Numbered from the stretch's first letter, positions 34,081 to 48,828 are shown. The stretch is 64,000 nt of DNA from Entonaema liquescens (GCA_902805475.1 CADCSX010000001.1:2914001-2978000); one strand, 5' to 3'. Program-made: numbers and translations. The notes: generated by a model from the sequence alone, not told the origin.

Positions 34081-37000
34081 AACCGACGTTTTCAGGGGTA
34101 AGGCATAGTGGAGGTCTTAACCGCATTTTAATAGATGACCCCTATAAAAAAGGGGATGTTGGAGAAAACTTGGACTATACCGCGGTCCTATAATACTTGA
34201 GACTAGATACGGAGTTACGAGCATTTAGAATAGTCTTGAGCATGCCTAGTTTATGCTAAAGCATTATCGAAACGTATTCCATTCGAGGAAATATAACAGC
34301 GTTACTCGATTGATAGATTATGTTGGTGACATTATGATATAAATCTATTCTTGGGTGTTTATGCTCATTGGTCTCTACGCACATATTTTAGTACTCTATT
34401 ATAATCGATTATACATGGTATACACCGTAAACATTCGATCCCTAACCTAAAAGTTGGATATGAAATGCTTCCAACCCTAACCCTGGGAGTAACCAAACCA
34501 AAAGCCTGGCCCTAGGCAACACGGTTGGATTAAGCGTGTGACTATGAGTGGTCATTTACTAGATGATATTAGTTGCTATGAGTTGGAGTAATATAGTCAT
34601 AACTCGGTTCTAAAGAGCAACTCATCTGGAGCCCCTATTACGATACCAATGGTTCATTTTCCGTATTAGGCTAGGTTGCTGGTTCATCTATGACTATTCG
34701 ACTGGGACCTGACTAAGATGTGTTTGGGTTAAGCTTCGTGTGAAACCCAAGAGGCTTTACTTATATGGATTGAAGCCCAATTAAGAGAAGGAGTAATGCA
34801 CTCGATCGTTAAGCTATGCTTAGCTCTTTTTCCTGTTCCCCTTTCAAGTCAAAGATAAAGACACGAATAGATATATCATTTAGCAAGTCTTTATTAGTGA
34901 ATTTATAGTCAGTTACTAACCTATGACTTAGCTTTCCTCGGCCGAGAAATTTATTAACGAGTCTTGTTAGGTTGGGTCCAGATTGTCATGAGGTAGGACA
35001 AGAAATGTACCTGAGGAAACAACTTCGCTGCTCCGCGAGGGACTTCAACCTAATTATGAGAGCCCGTGGGTATACACGCCCCTAAAAGTATTCCATGCTC
35101 TAAATACCTTATCTTGAGTCCTGATATGGGTGGAATCCCTTATAACCACTGTTGTATAGAGTTGGACTACCCCTATTCAAAGTTACTCTTAACTTTCTAG
35201 TATTTATATGAAAAAAACTCTCCTAGTACGATCATCACACACCCACAATACGGTGACCAGAAGTATGTGTCACTGAGAGACTTAAAGAAGCGCATTATTC
35301 ACGCAAAACTATTTCTATATACACTTCTATTATCTGCCATTGTTAATTCAGTTACTCCGAGGTAGCCGGGTGACATAAAACACGTAATTAATCAAACGCC
35401 TAGTTATTAGGGGCCATAGTTGCGTAGAGTAATATGGAGGGTCCTAGCTAATAGTACACTGGTGTGTTGGTCGTTGTATTGATCCATGCCCATTTTAAGA
35501 ATAAGAGGAAGACCCCTTCTTATATAGGTTTAGTATACAGGGGCTACTCTAGAGGGTATTCATATTGTTCTTTTTAAGTCCCAGGAAGCGCTTGTTTTAT
35601 AGTAATGCCATTTATTTCAGAATATCTTCTTGGGTTAACAGTCAGGACGTACGTTCAGTTAGTTGAATGAATCGGGTAGTCATGCTACCTCTTCTATGCC
35701 GTCTGGTAAGAAAAAGGATCGTATCTCGATTCAATGGCAACCGGTAGCCCCTCTAAACTGTGTCGATCCTAGTCCTTGAATAATACAAGCGTAGCGTAGG
35801 ATCAAGTACGAATATCACGGGAGTTTTAATATGTATATTTTCGGTTATCCGTACATACTTTCTGGTAGCTTCTTGTAGACATATTCTTTTTACGTTTGGC
35901 ATTACTAACTGGTGATAACTGCGACTGGTCATGCGAGCTTCCCGTCTGATTGCCATAGCCTCTTTAACAAGTACAGGATAAGATTGAGTAAAAATGAGTA
36001 GTATCATAAAGCATATTTTGGTCTGAATAATTGTCATAGTTATCCATATGCTTGAATAAGCTGGATAAGAGAGTATGCTTTTATATACAGATGATGAGTT
36101 GAGAGGTTCTCAGGGTGTTATGATAGCTATGAGGTACATATGTAACATTACCGCAGCTCAGGCTAGGGTGTACCATGGTTTAAGTGTGTCCTTAGATCAG
36201 ATGTGCTAGAGTCGTTATATACCACTGGGGGATTATGCTCATGATAGAATATTAGATTGAGCATCGATATGACAGGCAATATATGAATAACTGCTGGGCC
36301 GTCCCAGCTATCCATTGGAGTCCGATATAGCTTAATGAGTGTGTATAGATGTTTTATATTATCCCGCCTCCCCCCTCGGGATTACTCCCAAGAGATAAGC
36401 TTCCTACTGTATTAGACTCCAACAATATTATTCGGGAGTCATTGGTGGTGGGGAACCGGTTAAGCACCGATCTGAGCAATAGCGAGATATTCAGCGGGCT
36501 GCTTGGTAGCTCGTCTAGGGCGAAGGCCATCTCGGTGTAGTCGAAATTCCCACATTCGAACTGTGCCCCAACTCCCTGGAGAGGTGGCTGTTCTTGACGG
36601 ATTTCCCTAGGACTAGATGCTCGAACACGAGAATGCGAACACTGGACGTGATGGGCCATGGTATGTTCAACTTGGTGGGACTAGGCTGAGGTCAGCTCCC
36701 TGACTCTGAATATGTCGCATGTGCTAGTATTGTACCTTTAGAAGTCTCGGATGTTAAGGTGTCGAATTCTCGGTACTGATATTCAGATCATGATACTAAG
36801 GGGTGGCTAATGACATTATTTGAATTACTGTTGTTTTTTTGAAGCTAGTGACTGGGAGTAGTGATAGCAGAGAGCAATATATGCTTCTCACACTGCGATA
36901 GTAGATCGATGATGGAAGGATTCACTGCGGAACAAAAACCGTGGCGCCTCCGATTTAAAAGATCAGATGAGTATTATAAATTTTAGTCATAATTGCCTAG

Positions 37001-40000
37001 CAGTGGGGAAATAGAGCGAAGGAAGCTCACGAGAAGCAGGTATTTCCATGGTTGATAATGGTTATATAGAGCTAAAGACCGCGGATAGACACAAATAGTC
37101 GCTACAGGGGGAGTAAAGCAGCGACCATTCGATGGACAAGGATAGCGAGGAAACATGGGATCAACATGCAAGTTTCAATGTTCGTAATAGGGAGAAAAAC
37201 TGAAGCCTCTACTACCTACCTATCATGGAGGGGAGGGAAGGGGAAGTTACCTATTGGACGACAACCTCGACTCAAGTGTGTTGATACTAGAAATTACGTA
37301 TCTCATTGGACCTGGCTCATAAGCTACGAGCTGAAAGATATGCCTACGCGTTCCATACCCCCAGTTTCTCTAGCGCTCATCATGGTACCACGATGTCGAT
37401 ATAACAACAACTTTTATCATGTCAACAATTTATCAACCTAACATATTATATAGGTAGTTTAACAAGTGAATAACGAATATTATCAAAATATTTGGTAATA
37501 ATAGCGAATAACAATCATCCCACCATCAGCCCTAGCAAGCCAAAACTGAATCATCGCACATCAGCGGCGCGCCGTCGTGCAAAGAAGTCGGAAATTATGA
37601 TGAATTTGGGGGCCAGCTGAGAGTAAGGCAAGTTTTAGCTATTGCCCCGAATGGAGAATTTGTAATGCCGCCTTATCGCCCTATCGCAGCCCCAGTTAGC
37701 CCAGCACGTCAGCTAAAGGGTACGTACCTGAAAGGAAAAGGGACGGGGTTAACGGGTTGACGGGGTACAGGGGAAGGGGGGTAGCATTGAGAGCTGAGGG
37801 AATCGGCAGGCTTCGCAGTGCTCCGAACGCACAGATAAGAATTGCGAACTTTCCCTCGAGGCTTGCTGGGCGTGGTGTGGGGACCACTATAGCCCGGCCA
37901 ATCAAAAACAGTCTTTTATCTCGAGCTGTAAAGGGTTAGTAACCAAACAGCCAGACCTACTAGGTTAGAGACGAGAGTGGGGTTAAAGTGGAGATCGTAA
38001 GAACAGGGGAGGGAAAAGGCCTAAAGTGAAATTGATATTCTCTCATATCTCAATGTTCCCTTCCCATCTACAAAGCAACCGGTACCTGTCTATCTGTCTA
38101 GATTTCCACCAACCTATCAGCCCGTCGACCTGATCGATGAATACAAATAAATACATAGTATTCAGTCCCATTTGCCCATCTATAACCATCTATACCCATC
38201 TATTTCACCTGCAGGCAGATTCTTGGCGACGCGCAATCCTAGGTGTGACGAGCTTGTTCCGGGCATCATGATTCGAACAAAGAGAATACTCTTTGCTGCT
38301 GGGTGAGCTTTGCATGCCGCCTGTTTCTGACCGCCTCTGCCCTTGCAATTCTGTCATTCGCGCACGCGATTTCGCTCGTTGCCACCTCATCTCTCATCGG
38401 CCTTGCTTCCCCAACTCTACCTACTCTTCCCCCCATGCCGCCTAACTAACTACCTAGCTATGTATGTAGTCCGACACTTATCCATCATGGATGTCTACAC
38501 AGCTACGTACATATTATATGGTACGACAGGGTTCGATTTGGTGAGATAGTGGGCGGGTTTCCTTAAAGGGCAATGCTGAATCGGAGCTGATATTACACGT
38601 AGCTTAATGAGGGAAGTGGTTTCAGCAAGCGCTGAAATCGGACTATTCCCTTCTCTGACGAGAAATGCCTGTTGCGGAATATAACACATGAGGCAAGTCA
38701 GAGACTGAAGAGGAGAACGAGGCAGAGCGAGAAACGACACACTTGCATCTGCAACGCTCAATTAGCCCACCTAGAGAGAATAGCCTGCACCCCAATGAGC
38801 GGCGGACGATGGACGAGACCAAAGTTTCGCCCAGGCCGTCTCGGCACTTATCAATGCACTTAAGAAACATGACGTTCCTAACTCGGGAAGTGATCAGCGA
38901 AAATGTCGATGCATGTGCCGGATCAAATGGGTCGACGTCCGATTCCCTCCCGCATGGCTACGGTTTCTTACAAAGGTAATTTTTCTCTCGAGTGGCCTAC
39001 ACCCTGTTTTCCCGTCTGATGCCGTCTGATGCTGTCTGATGTCCAGACAAATACGGTATCGCCATGGTCTGTGGGTATAGAAAATGTTTGGTTTTAGACC
39101 GCATTGGTGATTAAAACCGATTGCTACCGCACCATTTAAAATTAGGGTGGGTGAAGAGGAAAAAAAAAACGATGGAGATGAGGTGAAGGCTAAGCGGAGC
39201 GGGCAACGTGGGATGGATGGTCTAGAGCGTGTGGGAAAAGGTCAGCCGAAACAAATTGCATAGACGGTTGTTTGGAGCTGATGCCAGGCTGTTCTTAGCG
39301 GCAAGTAAATTACCGGGCTGAGGCGGTCGGGTGGCCGCTAGGGTTGCGCACTGGCTTTGAGGCTTTATCTGGCTGACTTGGGACTGGACTACATACATAG
39401 TAACATACATAATACTCTCTCATAGGTACCCGGCTGGCGTTGGCGGACCAGTTAGCGATCGACGACTGATGACGCGCGAAATTTTTCTCCAAGTCGGAGC
39501 GACAACGGGCGGACGGCGGAAGCATCTATCCATCCCTCATCCCTAACCACCTTGTCCTATGTAATGTACATACATCATACATGTATGTGGTAGATTCCTC
39601 CGGATGAGCCCCCGAACAAACTGTTAGAGTGCTGATGGACGATTATGCTGTTATATACTACGTACATATCTTCTCACACTCTCAGTCATCACTGCAGAAT
39701 GTAACTCTAGATATAAGACCGGGACCGCATACGTAGGTTAAGTAGATATGTACATATACCAGTACTCATCATATCATAGAGATGGGTATAAATTTCATGT
39801 GATGATGATATCAGGGAAATAGTAAGTAAATGTTTAAGCCACCTTATAACTCCAATGATATTTTACCTAGGTATCTATCTAAGCTATCTCGATCTTGACG
39901 GCAACACGGCTGGTGTGGCGTGGTATAAGTTGAGGAAGGGGAGAAAAAGGGTGATAACCACACACGTGCGCTTACACAAAGATTCCCTTTAGGTGACACC

Positions 40001-40867
40001 GCCCGGGGCCGCGAACTATTGTACATGCATAGACCGGAGAAGCTGATACCTATCCATCAGCTAGATGCTACTGTCGGTAGATAAGAACAATTGACTGGCA
40101 TGGGATCAATGGTAACGTGATTAGTAGTGGTCTCTTATTGGTTGGATGGTCCCCTGGTCACCCATTTTCCCTCTAGGTTTTCATATCATTGTGCCACCGT
40201 ACCACAGCTCAAACCTGCTGAAGTTGCAATCACTTTCTACGAATCTGTGAGCACTAGCGTTGATCAGCGTCAACTCAAACCAGAGCTGGACATCCAGCCC
40301 GTCAAAGTTTCCCGCCTGTCATGTATGCAGCTGCCGATTGAAATGCAAAACCCGCCGCGTGCTACCTCACGTTATACTCCACCGATGTGGCCAATAGCTC
40401 TCGGCTTATCCATCTTGGAGACGGGACTGTTACGGGGGGGCATTCTAACCCTCGCTCGTCAGCAATGCTTAGCCGCCTGAAAACCCAACAGGCGGATAAT
40501 GATAGGTGGTGTGTATCCAGCACAACCAGCACAACCAGCACAACTAGTACATCCAGCCGTACATCCAGCCAGCACTAGCAGACCGTTGCTATTTGCGTGC
40601 TCGCTACACTACCGTGTGTTGTGGATGAAGGGAAGGGGAACCAAGCCGAATCCAGGGAGAGTTTAGGTAAGGCTTGCTATTTAATTGGGGAAGGGATACG
40701 GAGTTTAGATGAAGTAGGCGAAGCTCTCGATCTGTTATGTACTTTTCTTTGTACTATAACACCTAATTCATAATGATAATGTATTATAGTTATATGCTAT
40801 GCAGAGGAGAAAAGGCTCAACTAATAAGAATGATAACGTCGACGGTGGTGGTTTGTTACACCTTCAC

Positions 40868-40892
40868 ACACTACACTACACTACACTACACA
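40868..40892. repeat. Pentanucleotide repeat (CACTA)n
   Basis: About five tandem copies of CACTA. Confidence 0.8.
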
Positions 40893-40987
40893 ATACATAC
40901 ATACGCTTTTACATGTTCTGGCCAAGGTAGTAGTTAACACGGTGGTCCCAGTAGCACGTTGTCGGAAGAAAACGACGCAAGAGAAAG

Positions 40988-41015
40988 AAAAAAAAAAAAA
41001 AAAAAAAAAAAAAAA
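40988..41015. repeat. Poly-A tract, 28 bp
   Basis: Uninterrupted run of A preceded by purines. It is not next to a recognisable retroelement. Confidence 0.85.
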
Positions 41016-42680
41016 GAATCCACGATATCTTATTAGTCGCCTGCCTCGAGTAACGTTTTAGCCAGGGCTCTCTAGCTGGATCATGTTATTTAGTCTAGAT
41101 TGGCAAAAGTTCGACTATAATAACTGTCCAACGGCCTTATTCTACGGTCTATCGGTACCCCCTGTCCGCTAACTTACACGTCGAGACTAATGTACTCGGT
41201 ACCTAACTAAGTAGGTATAGGATATTAGTTCTATGCACTGTATCTAATAAGGGACTTCGGTTCTCCATATCTTTGTACTTGGTTTTTGCTTCGGTGTCTT
41301 ATTAGTATTAATGTAGAGAAGGATAAAAAACCAAAAAAAAACCAAAAAAGTAAACAAAGTTGTCGTAAAAGTCGTCGTCCTTCTTAACTTATTAAACACG
41401 TTTTCTGCTTGTGATCTTATAACCAACTTCGTATTAGCTCTTATGATATGATATACATAAATTGCGTAACTGCATCCACGGATGAAGATCCAATGGTCGG
41501 TACCTATAATCGATGATACCGAAATAATGTAATTGTACACTACATCCCAGAATACTGTACCTGGTCTCGAGGTGTCGAACGCTCCGCACCGACCTCCCGA
41601 CTACCCCGGCAGCCCGGGAGCTAGAATCCTTGCAGGGCGTTGCACCTTGCTTTTACACCTTGCACCCCCTTCCAACTTCCGTCAATTGCGCGTTCGGGCT
41701 ATGGCTATGTACAAGTAATAATTTTTTTTTTCTTCCTGTTTTGCCCTACGCTTACCCTTTTTACCCCCTTCTCTATTCCAAAAACCCTCTTATGTATCAT
41801 TCCCCTGGGGATAATTGTGCGGCTGGCCTTCCATGTGTGTGTAATCTGCCGCCGTAGTGGTCGCCCCACCTTCCTGTCAACCTAGCCAGCCATTTTTTAC
41901 TAGGTATCTCTTTTGCTTGTCTACCTACCTAGGTATCAGTCCAAATCTGCTGTTACTTCCTCAATCGCGACGACCCCAAAAGTTATTAGCCAATTTGCCC
42001 TCAAACCCAAGTTGCTATCTTTTCATTTTTTTTTTTGTTCTTCTTGATACCGAGACATCTTGCGGGAAAGGAAAATAGAAGAGGAAAAAAAAAACTTATT
42101 CCCTCCCCTTTCCCTTTTTTTTTAACCCCCCACAAGAAAAAAAAAAAACAGCCAGATGTTCTAAGTTCACATCCACCCCTCGCGACATAGTCCCTGATAG
42201 GCGCCTGCAGCCAATCTTTAAAATTTGTTGTTGCTATTGGCTCATTTCGTCACGAGGCGCAGTCATTGACTTTTTTCCCCTTCTCTTTCCCTTACACCTT
42301 TCGGCCGGCGTTTCCGTCATGAACATCAAGTTTATGATTGACTCTTGGTCCCTCGTAAACCGCAGTTGATGTGTACCGCTAGGTCGCGCGCGCAAGCGGG
42401 AAGCAAGTCTGCGCGCGAGCGACTGAAAAAGTGAGAGTGAAAGAGAAGTGAGTGAGAGAAGCTGGTGAGGTGGAGAGCGGCTCAGCCTTAGGCCAGTCCA
42501 GCCCGCTTGTTGCGGCACAGGCGCCGGTCCCGTATATATATCACAGATGTACGGCTCAGGCCCAAGCCTATAAAAAGAAAGGGACAAAAAAAAAGTTAGG
42601 AAGAAAACAAGAAAAACAAATTAATAGCCCCGGGCCCCAACTTTGGACTTTGGCGCAAAAGGCGCGAGAGGGGAGGAATT

Positions 42681-45600
42681 ATGGCCGCCGACTCGTTGGA
42701 GCCTCGACTCGACCGTCGCGGCTCCTTGCTCGATGTTCGGGAAGCTCAAGTCACACCCGGCTTCGACCCGTCTTTAGACCCCACGATTAGACAGCTGTTC
42801 GAGCAGCAAGCTGAAATCCAGGCGAAGCTAGCCGCCCTACTTCCAGCCAAGTATCTTCCAAACAGTAAACTCGAGCTGGACATGCTTCGTCGAAAGCTCA
42901 GAGCACTGGAGGCCTATGTTAAGAGTCAAAGTAAGTGGCCTCCATTTTGATCGCGCTCTGCCCAATTAGCCTCGTACTATATTCTGATATATGTAAACCC
43001 AAGACCTTCCTGGGACCGTTCCCATATTATCTGACATCGAGGAAGCCCGCGCCCTGCAGTATAAATGCGAGTGCATCGAGAGTTTCTTAATAGACCAAGG
43101 TATGTGATTAAAGCCATCTCGCATCCTTCTCCCCTTTCGCCTAACGTGCGTGTCATTGTAATAGGGTTGGACCTTCATGATGCGCAGTTTCTGCATGCCT
43201 TGAAGCTTTTCGTTCAAGATGATTCGCCACCCGGCTACGACGCCTGGCTGGATAAGAATATCTCATTCTATGACCCTATCTTCCGGGGATGGAGGATGAG
43301 GGAGACTATACCTCTCATATCAAGGCGTCAGGCTTCCTTCAAGTGTTGGGATGACCGATGCTTGTATTATATATATGGTTGTTCTAATCCCGAAGAACGG
43401 GACGAGCATATAAAACAGCATGCTATTTCTCCGAAGAGGGACTCGGGTCTATCGGTTGGTACGATACCCCCGATCATCTTCCCGGAGCAGTCGTCGTCGC
43501 GATTATTTAGTACCGATCATATAAATCGGACCTCACCGACGACATTGCCGCGGCTTTCTGTTCCTCCCTCGCTGCCTCCGCTAGCTACTGCCAACCCGCC
43601 CAGAGACCGACGTGAGTCGACAATTGGCTATCCTTTTGCGAACGAGATACCTCCTCAACCCAGGGGGTCCGTTGATTCTGAACCCGATTCTTTACTGCCG
43701 CCTTTAAAACGAAGTAGAGTCGGACACGGAAGACTCGAATCCATCGGTGAGCTGAGGCTGCCACGTGACGTAGGGCCATGTCTCCGTTGTAAGGTCTATG
43801 CAAAGCCTGTAGGTAATCCTATATTCAATGGACTAGACATCTACTTATCGTCCTTAGTGTGATTCGAAGGATGACTGCGCGTTTTGTTGCGAGCCTGCTG
43901 GCTCTGCCAGCGAAGAGTTCTGGAGTGTACTCGGGTGCCATCGCGGCTCCCTGGTCTCGCTAGCTGATTACATGTTACCAGGTATAACTCCCCGCATCGA
44001 TTGGACGTTGGAAAGCGGCGTATACTCACTCCCACATAGAAGCTCTTTCCCCGAGACAGGTGCACACGCCTGTCACGTCACCTCTAGCAAGACGCCGAAA
44101 TATGAACGATTATCTCGAACGGACCTATCTCGTAAGCCAAAGCATGTCGGATATGGTAAAGTCACATATGGACTTCGACGATGGATTTTGGTGGACTGAA
44201 GATCTGGCGTCGCTACCAATGCCTAACCCTACCTTGGCGACCTATGCTAAAGAGCCCAAGGATAAACCACCACCAGTCTTGAAAGTACTAGCAGCGAGTT
44301 GGAATGCGGAGGGTGTTCCTTTTCAATTCTGGGAACTGTTTAGACTAACAGGTTACATGTCGGAGAGTCGAGAATTAGAGGCAGTAACTTATCCCGTGCT
44401 TTATCGTGCAAAGTTACTCTTAAGAGAGATTCTTTTCTATGACTTACAGCAGCCCGAGCCGTCGATACGAACCGAAGTCAACTTACCTAATGTCACGAAT
44501 GCCCAAAACTCTCCGGACGATATGGACTACGAAGGGCGAAACCGACTGATCTACAACTGTATGGTTCAATTTTTGCAATCCTTCGAGAGCACGACGATGC
44601 GAAGAGTTATCTCGGATCCTAAGAGCTGGCTAGCTGTTTTCGTTTCGCTTTGCATTTTCAGCATCGTTAGGACAATCTTAGCCGATTTAATTTCCACACC
44701 ATCGAGGGCGATTCCCGCGCAGTCGCAATCAGGATTTCCCCTACCCGCGGGCGCCACTTCTATGCACAGCGTCTATAAGGCGTTGGTAAGTGTATTTGCT
44801 TGGTCTGCACCGATGATAATCGACGATCCGACTCTCGACTTGGACGGAAATGATCGTGTTTTATTTGCTACAGCTATTGCGGCCGTTCGAAAAGATGACT
44901 GGCTTGCCTTGGGTATTCGGTCTTCCAGGGAATTTCTCTTGGGGCTTGGAAGCGGCTACTTGGATGGCAGTGCTGGGTTTAATGGCTTCTTTAGACAGCG
45001 AACACCTATTTACCGGCATGTGTCGTATCAGCAACCTTCCGCCATTGGCCAAGCCAGCGAGGCCCGGAAATCGGTTATTCAGTGGCGCCAAATCGATCCC
45101 TGGGCGACTAGAAATGAGCAGGAAATGCTGCCTACGGCGTATCCCATAGAACACCCCGAGCCTGGGAGGAGGCATACAGTAGGGGAGAACCCGGTCTTTA
45201 CGCGAGCAATTGCCAGGGGACTTAGCTCCCCGTCAAAACTTAGGACTTCTTACCAGCGACCGCCGCTTCGGCGTGTATTCTGTACTAAGTGTCACGAATA
45301 CCCCGAAGGTTTCCGCGGCGAGCACGAACTTCGAAGGCACAACGATGCTAAGCACGCATCCTTAGTGAAGAGATGGGTTTGTACTGAGCCGCAGACCGCG
45401 AGCCCCCATAACTCTCCACAACCCGTGATACCACTTTCGAAGTGCAAGGCCTGTGTCACGCAGAAACGATACGGTGCTTATTATAATGCAGCTGCCCACT
45501 TACGGCGGGCACACTTCCATCCGCATAGGAGCGGCAAGGCTAGTGGAGACTGGCCACCGATGACTGTCTTGAAAGATTGGATGCGAGAAGTACGACAGTC

Positions 45601-46444
45601 CATCGATGTTAATGAAAACGACACTTCTAGCGGGGATGAAGATAACGACGTTAGGATGATCGAAGAGTACGCATTGCCTCGGCAATCGTCTTTCTTAGAA
45701 GCCCCCCGACTTGCGCCCGCGCCGCCTCAGGGGCCATTACTAGCTCCGTCGATAGCCCCGTCATTGGATAGTACGGCACACAGCAGTCCCGTTATACCAA
45801 AGGCCGAGGATAACAGGAACCGATGTCCCCACCCGGACTGCGGTCGGGTGTTCAAAGATCTGGCAGCGCATATGTTGACACATCAGGAGGAGCGGCCTGA
45901 GAAATGCCCGATAGAGAGCTGTGAATACCACACGAAGGGTTTTGCACGGAAGTACGACAAAAATAGGCACGCTTTGACACACTACAAGGGGACAATGGTT
46001 TGCCCTTTCTGTCCGGGGCCGGGGACAGCTTACGAGAAGGCCTTCAATAGGGCTGATGTCTTTAAACGACATTTGACGGCCGTACACAATGTCGAGCAGA
46101 CTCCCCCTAATAGCCGGAAGATGATTATCACTGGCAATAGCTCTCGAAACGGCGGTGATGCCAAATGTTCTATCTGCCAGACGCGGTTCTCGACGGCACA
46201 GGAATTCTACGAGCATCTGGACGACTGTGTTCTAAACGTGATCGTCCCAACAACGCCGAAGGCGCTAAAGGACCGTGTGTCGACACCCCAGAAGGGCGAC
46301 GATAGGAGCAGCATTATCGTGGCTATGGAGGATTCCGACGAAAAGGGTAAAAGTGAAGGGAAGGCATCCGCTGACGTCTCCCCCGGCAAGGCGATAGAGC
46401 TGGCGCGAGGGGATAAGATGGATCTGGATTCGGACAGGGACTAA
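42681..46444 (+). CDS. Zinc-finger regulator with Cys6-like cluster and C2H2 fingers
   Basis: A probable nuclear regulator of an uncharacterised fungal family. Exons are 42681-42930, 43004-43099, 43165-43808, 43858-43981 and 44040-46444, giving 1172 aa in one frame. Order: a short N-terminal coil (EAQVTPGF to RALEAYVKSQ); a region with GLDLHDAQFLHALKLFVQDD; a C-x2-C-x6-C-x5-C-x2-C cysteine cluster (C321, C324, C331, C337, C340) assembled across intron 3 and followed by GCHRGSLVSLADYMLP; a middle region with hydrophobic helices; then Cys/His fingers near residue 790 (CTKCHEYPEGFRGEHELRRHNDAKH), near 967 (CPHPDCGRVFKDLAAHMLTH, followed by a second finger with HALTH) and near 1080 (CSICQTRFSTAQEFYEHLDDC). 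DNA binding is inferred from the fingers; targets are unknown. Confidence 0.85.
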
Positions 46445-47135
46445 GGAAATACAGGAAGTAAGGTGTTGTTGTATATACGAGGGAACAGAACAGAGGAAAA
46501 GCAGAGGAGTCTGGAAGATATCATCATTTATCACGTGCTAACTAACTAACTTATGAAGGCCCGTTATATTCGTTGTATACACAAACAAACAAACAAGCTT
46601 GGAAATGAATATCAGGACCGTCGAACGATATATACCGTACATAGTTATTAATGGCCTAACTATACAATTTGCGTTACGATTTTGTTTTTCTTTTCTCTTG
46701 TTGGGGGATGGGAGGCGTAAATGTTAGTTGTCGTGTTATCTGATCCGATAATCACCACCGGGACTAAGCGGAATGACGAGGACGAGCTCCGGTTGATTAT
46801 CATGTTCGTCGCGGGTAGGGATCGACGAGGAACATGCTGATACACAGATTCGGGGGAAGATTAAGGAGGAATTGGATGGCATAGGTTAGCGGCTGTTAGG
46901 ACTGGACGGGATAGGACGGGACTGGTCAGGTCAGATATCAGGTCGGGCCCAGGTCCCCCCCCCTTTTGCCTTTTGCTTACCCGTCTTACGTGCTTGGAGA
47001 TGTTGGCTGGGCTTACTTGCGGGAGAGGATGAAGGTGAGAGGGGGAGGTGTATGCGTATACCTAGGTTTGCTATGTTATGTTATGTACGGGATTACTATA
47101 CCTATGAGATCGCTTCTCTGTTGAGCCTCGTCAGC

Positions 47136-47159
47136 TTTTTTTTTTTTTTTTTTTTTTTT
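47136..47159. repeat. Poly-T tract, 24 bp
   Basis: Uninterrupted run of T. Confidence 0.85.
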
Positions 47160-48785
47160 CGTTTAAGCGGTGTTACACAATAGCGGGAGGCGGGATACAC
47201 CCCGTCATACAGATAGATATCTTAGAGGCGCATGAAAAAGAAGAAGAAAAAAAAAGAGAGGAAGAGTAATCCTTCGGGTGGTAAGCTGCATGACAGTGCC
47301 GGAGGGTGCTTGGGATTTACCGGGATCCGGAAGGGTTAGTAAGTAAGTTAGGTATTTAAAGGTACTTAATAATCTGACATGACTTGATGTAAGTAAGATT
47401 CATGTACTGTACTTCTCGTTGAACTGAATTGATTGAATAGAAGGATTAACGGGAATGGATGGATGGATGGATGCTATGTACGTACGGCACTTGGCTGGGT
47501 TGCTGTCGTACAAACAGCCGCATATATGCACGGGATGGGGATAGCGACTTATTGGCGTTTATACGTGCCTTACATAAGTGTATAATTATGACTAACTAGT
47601 TAGTTATTTTATTTCTTTTACTATTCCATCACCAACCTACTAGGGTCCAACATCGCGTCAAAGCACAAACAACAACGCGTGCTACGGGGTATTTATTCGC
47701 CATATCATTTACGGTCTCCCCTTGGAAGCAGGCCGGGCAATCTGGGGCAAGCGAGGTGGGTCGAAACATTGTTTCATCGCTGCATTATTACCGCGTAATT
47801 ATCGTAGGAGGTTGGAAAAGGCTTTGGGATGGGAGATGAAAAGTAATGTATGGGGGCCAAAAAGGGCCATAGCTCTCCCCATGTCCGGCCCGACTTGACC
47901 TTGACCTGACCTTGGACCTGGACGAAATGAATCTACTGGGGAAGGATTGTTTAATAAAACTTACCTGACTACCTATTTACCTTGAGGGTAATAACATGTA
48001 TACATAGATGTATTGTATTGTAATGTATTGTACATATGGAATTACCTATACATACATGCTGTCGTACCAACTACCAACTACCTACTTTGAAAATCACGAT
48101 ATTAGCCTTCTTCTTCCAACTATCTCCGTGGCAGGGGGCTAAGGCTAAGGCTGAGGCTAACTGAGGCTATGTTTAATACGTGTATGCATAAGTATCGTGG
48201 GTGCCTAAGCCACTATGAATTATAAAATTCATCTTCAACTCAACCAGCTACATCCAACCTGCTGGAGACGGTGAGTCGAAGTTGATAACGGGGTCTTCGG
48301 ATTCTTTGGTTTAGGGCGAGTTGAGGATACTGAGTACATGTACGTAGTTACCTGTTAATGTTAAGCATTGTGTTCAGTTAATCGGTTATGAATATGATAG
48401 ATACCTGATATAATCAGAGGTACTCTTGCTCGGAAGAACTGTATATAAATATACTCGATATGATTACCTTCATTATTTCAGACTTCACGTAACTATAAAA
48501 GAGAAGAGAAAGTATAATTAGTATATCCTAGTAGCAGCACGTACATACTCCCTATAATATTTCACTTCTATCTTATATATAAGACGCGTTTCAAATAGCC
48601 ACATCACACCTCTATCAACACATGCACATATTTCCATTGCTCAACATACCTCCCATGAAGACGCAATCACACAAGACATCATCATGGCATTATACTAGGC
48701 TGGCGGTATTTTAGATGTTTATGTATATATGTCTTGTAGATAATATATGTATGTATATCGATCTTATAGATATTTCATATTCTTT

Positions 48786-48828
48786 CTTCTCTTCTCTTCT
48801 CTTCTCTTCTCTTCTCTTCTCTTCTCTC
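48786..48828. repeat. Microsatellite (TTCTC)n
   Basis: About eight tandem TTCTC/CTTCT units. The surrounding pyrimidine tract continues less regularly to about 48850. Confidence 0.85.

Larger units (their letters stand above)
34081..42680. other. 8.6-kb gene desert
   Basis: No gene could be supported. Scattered frames (for example 35753-36037 - and 36354-36659 -, the latter with a fairly protein-like middle) lack start context, introns or domains. The stretch has simple repeats (40868-40892, 40988-41015), TCTGATG direct repeats near 39017-39042 and several T/A runs at 41720-42150. The last ~1 kb is probably the promoter and 5' leader of the zinc-finger gene. No LTRs or large inverted repeats were found by eye; a decayed transposon cannot be excluded. 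Confidence 0.45.

Noticed and set aside
36354..36659. 101-codon minus-strand frame with a protein-like middle
   Set aside because: Isolated in the gene desert with no introns, family match or flanking exons; kept only as a point to search.
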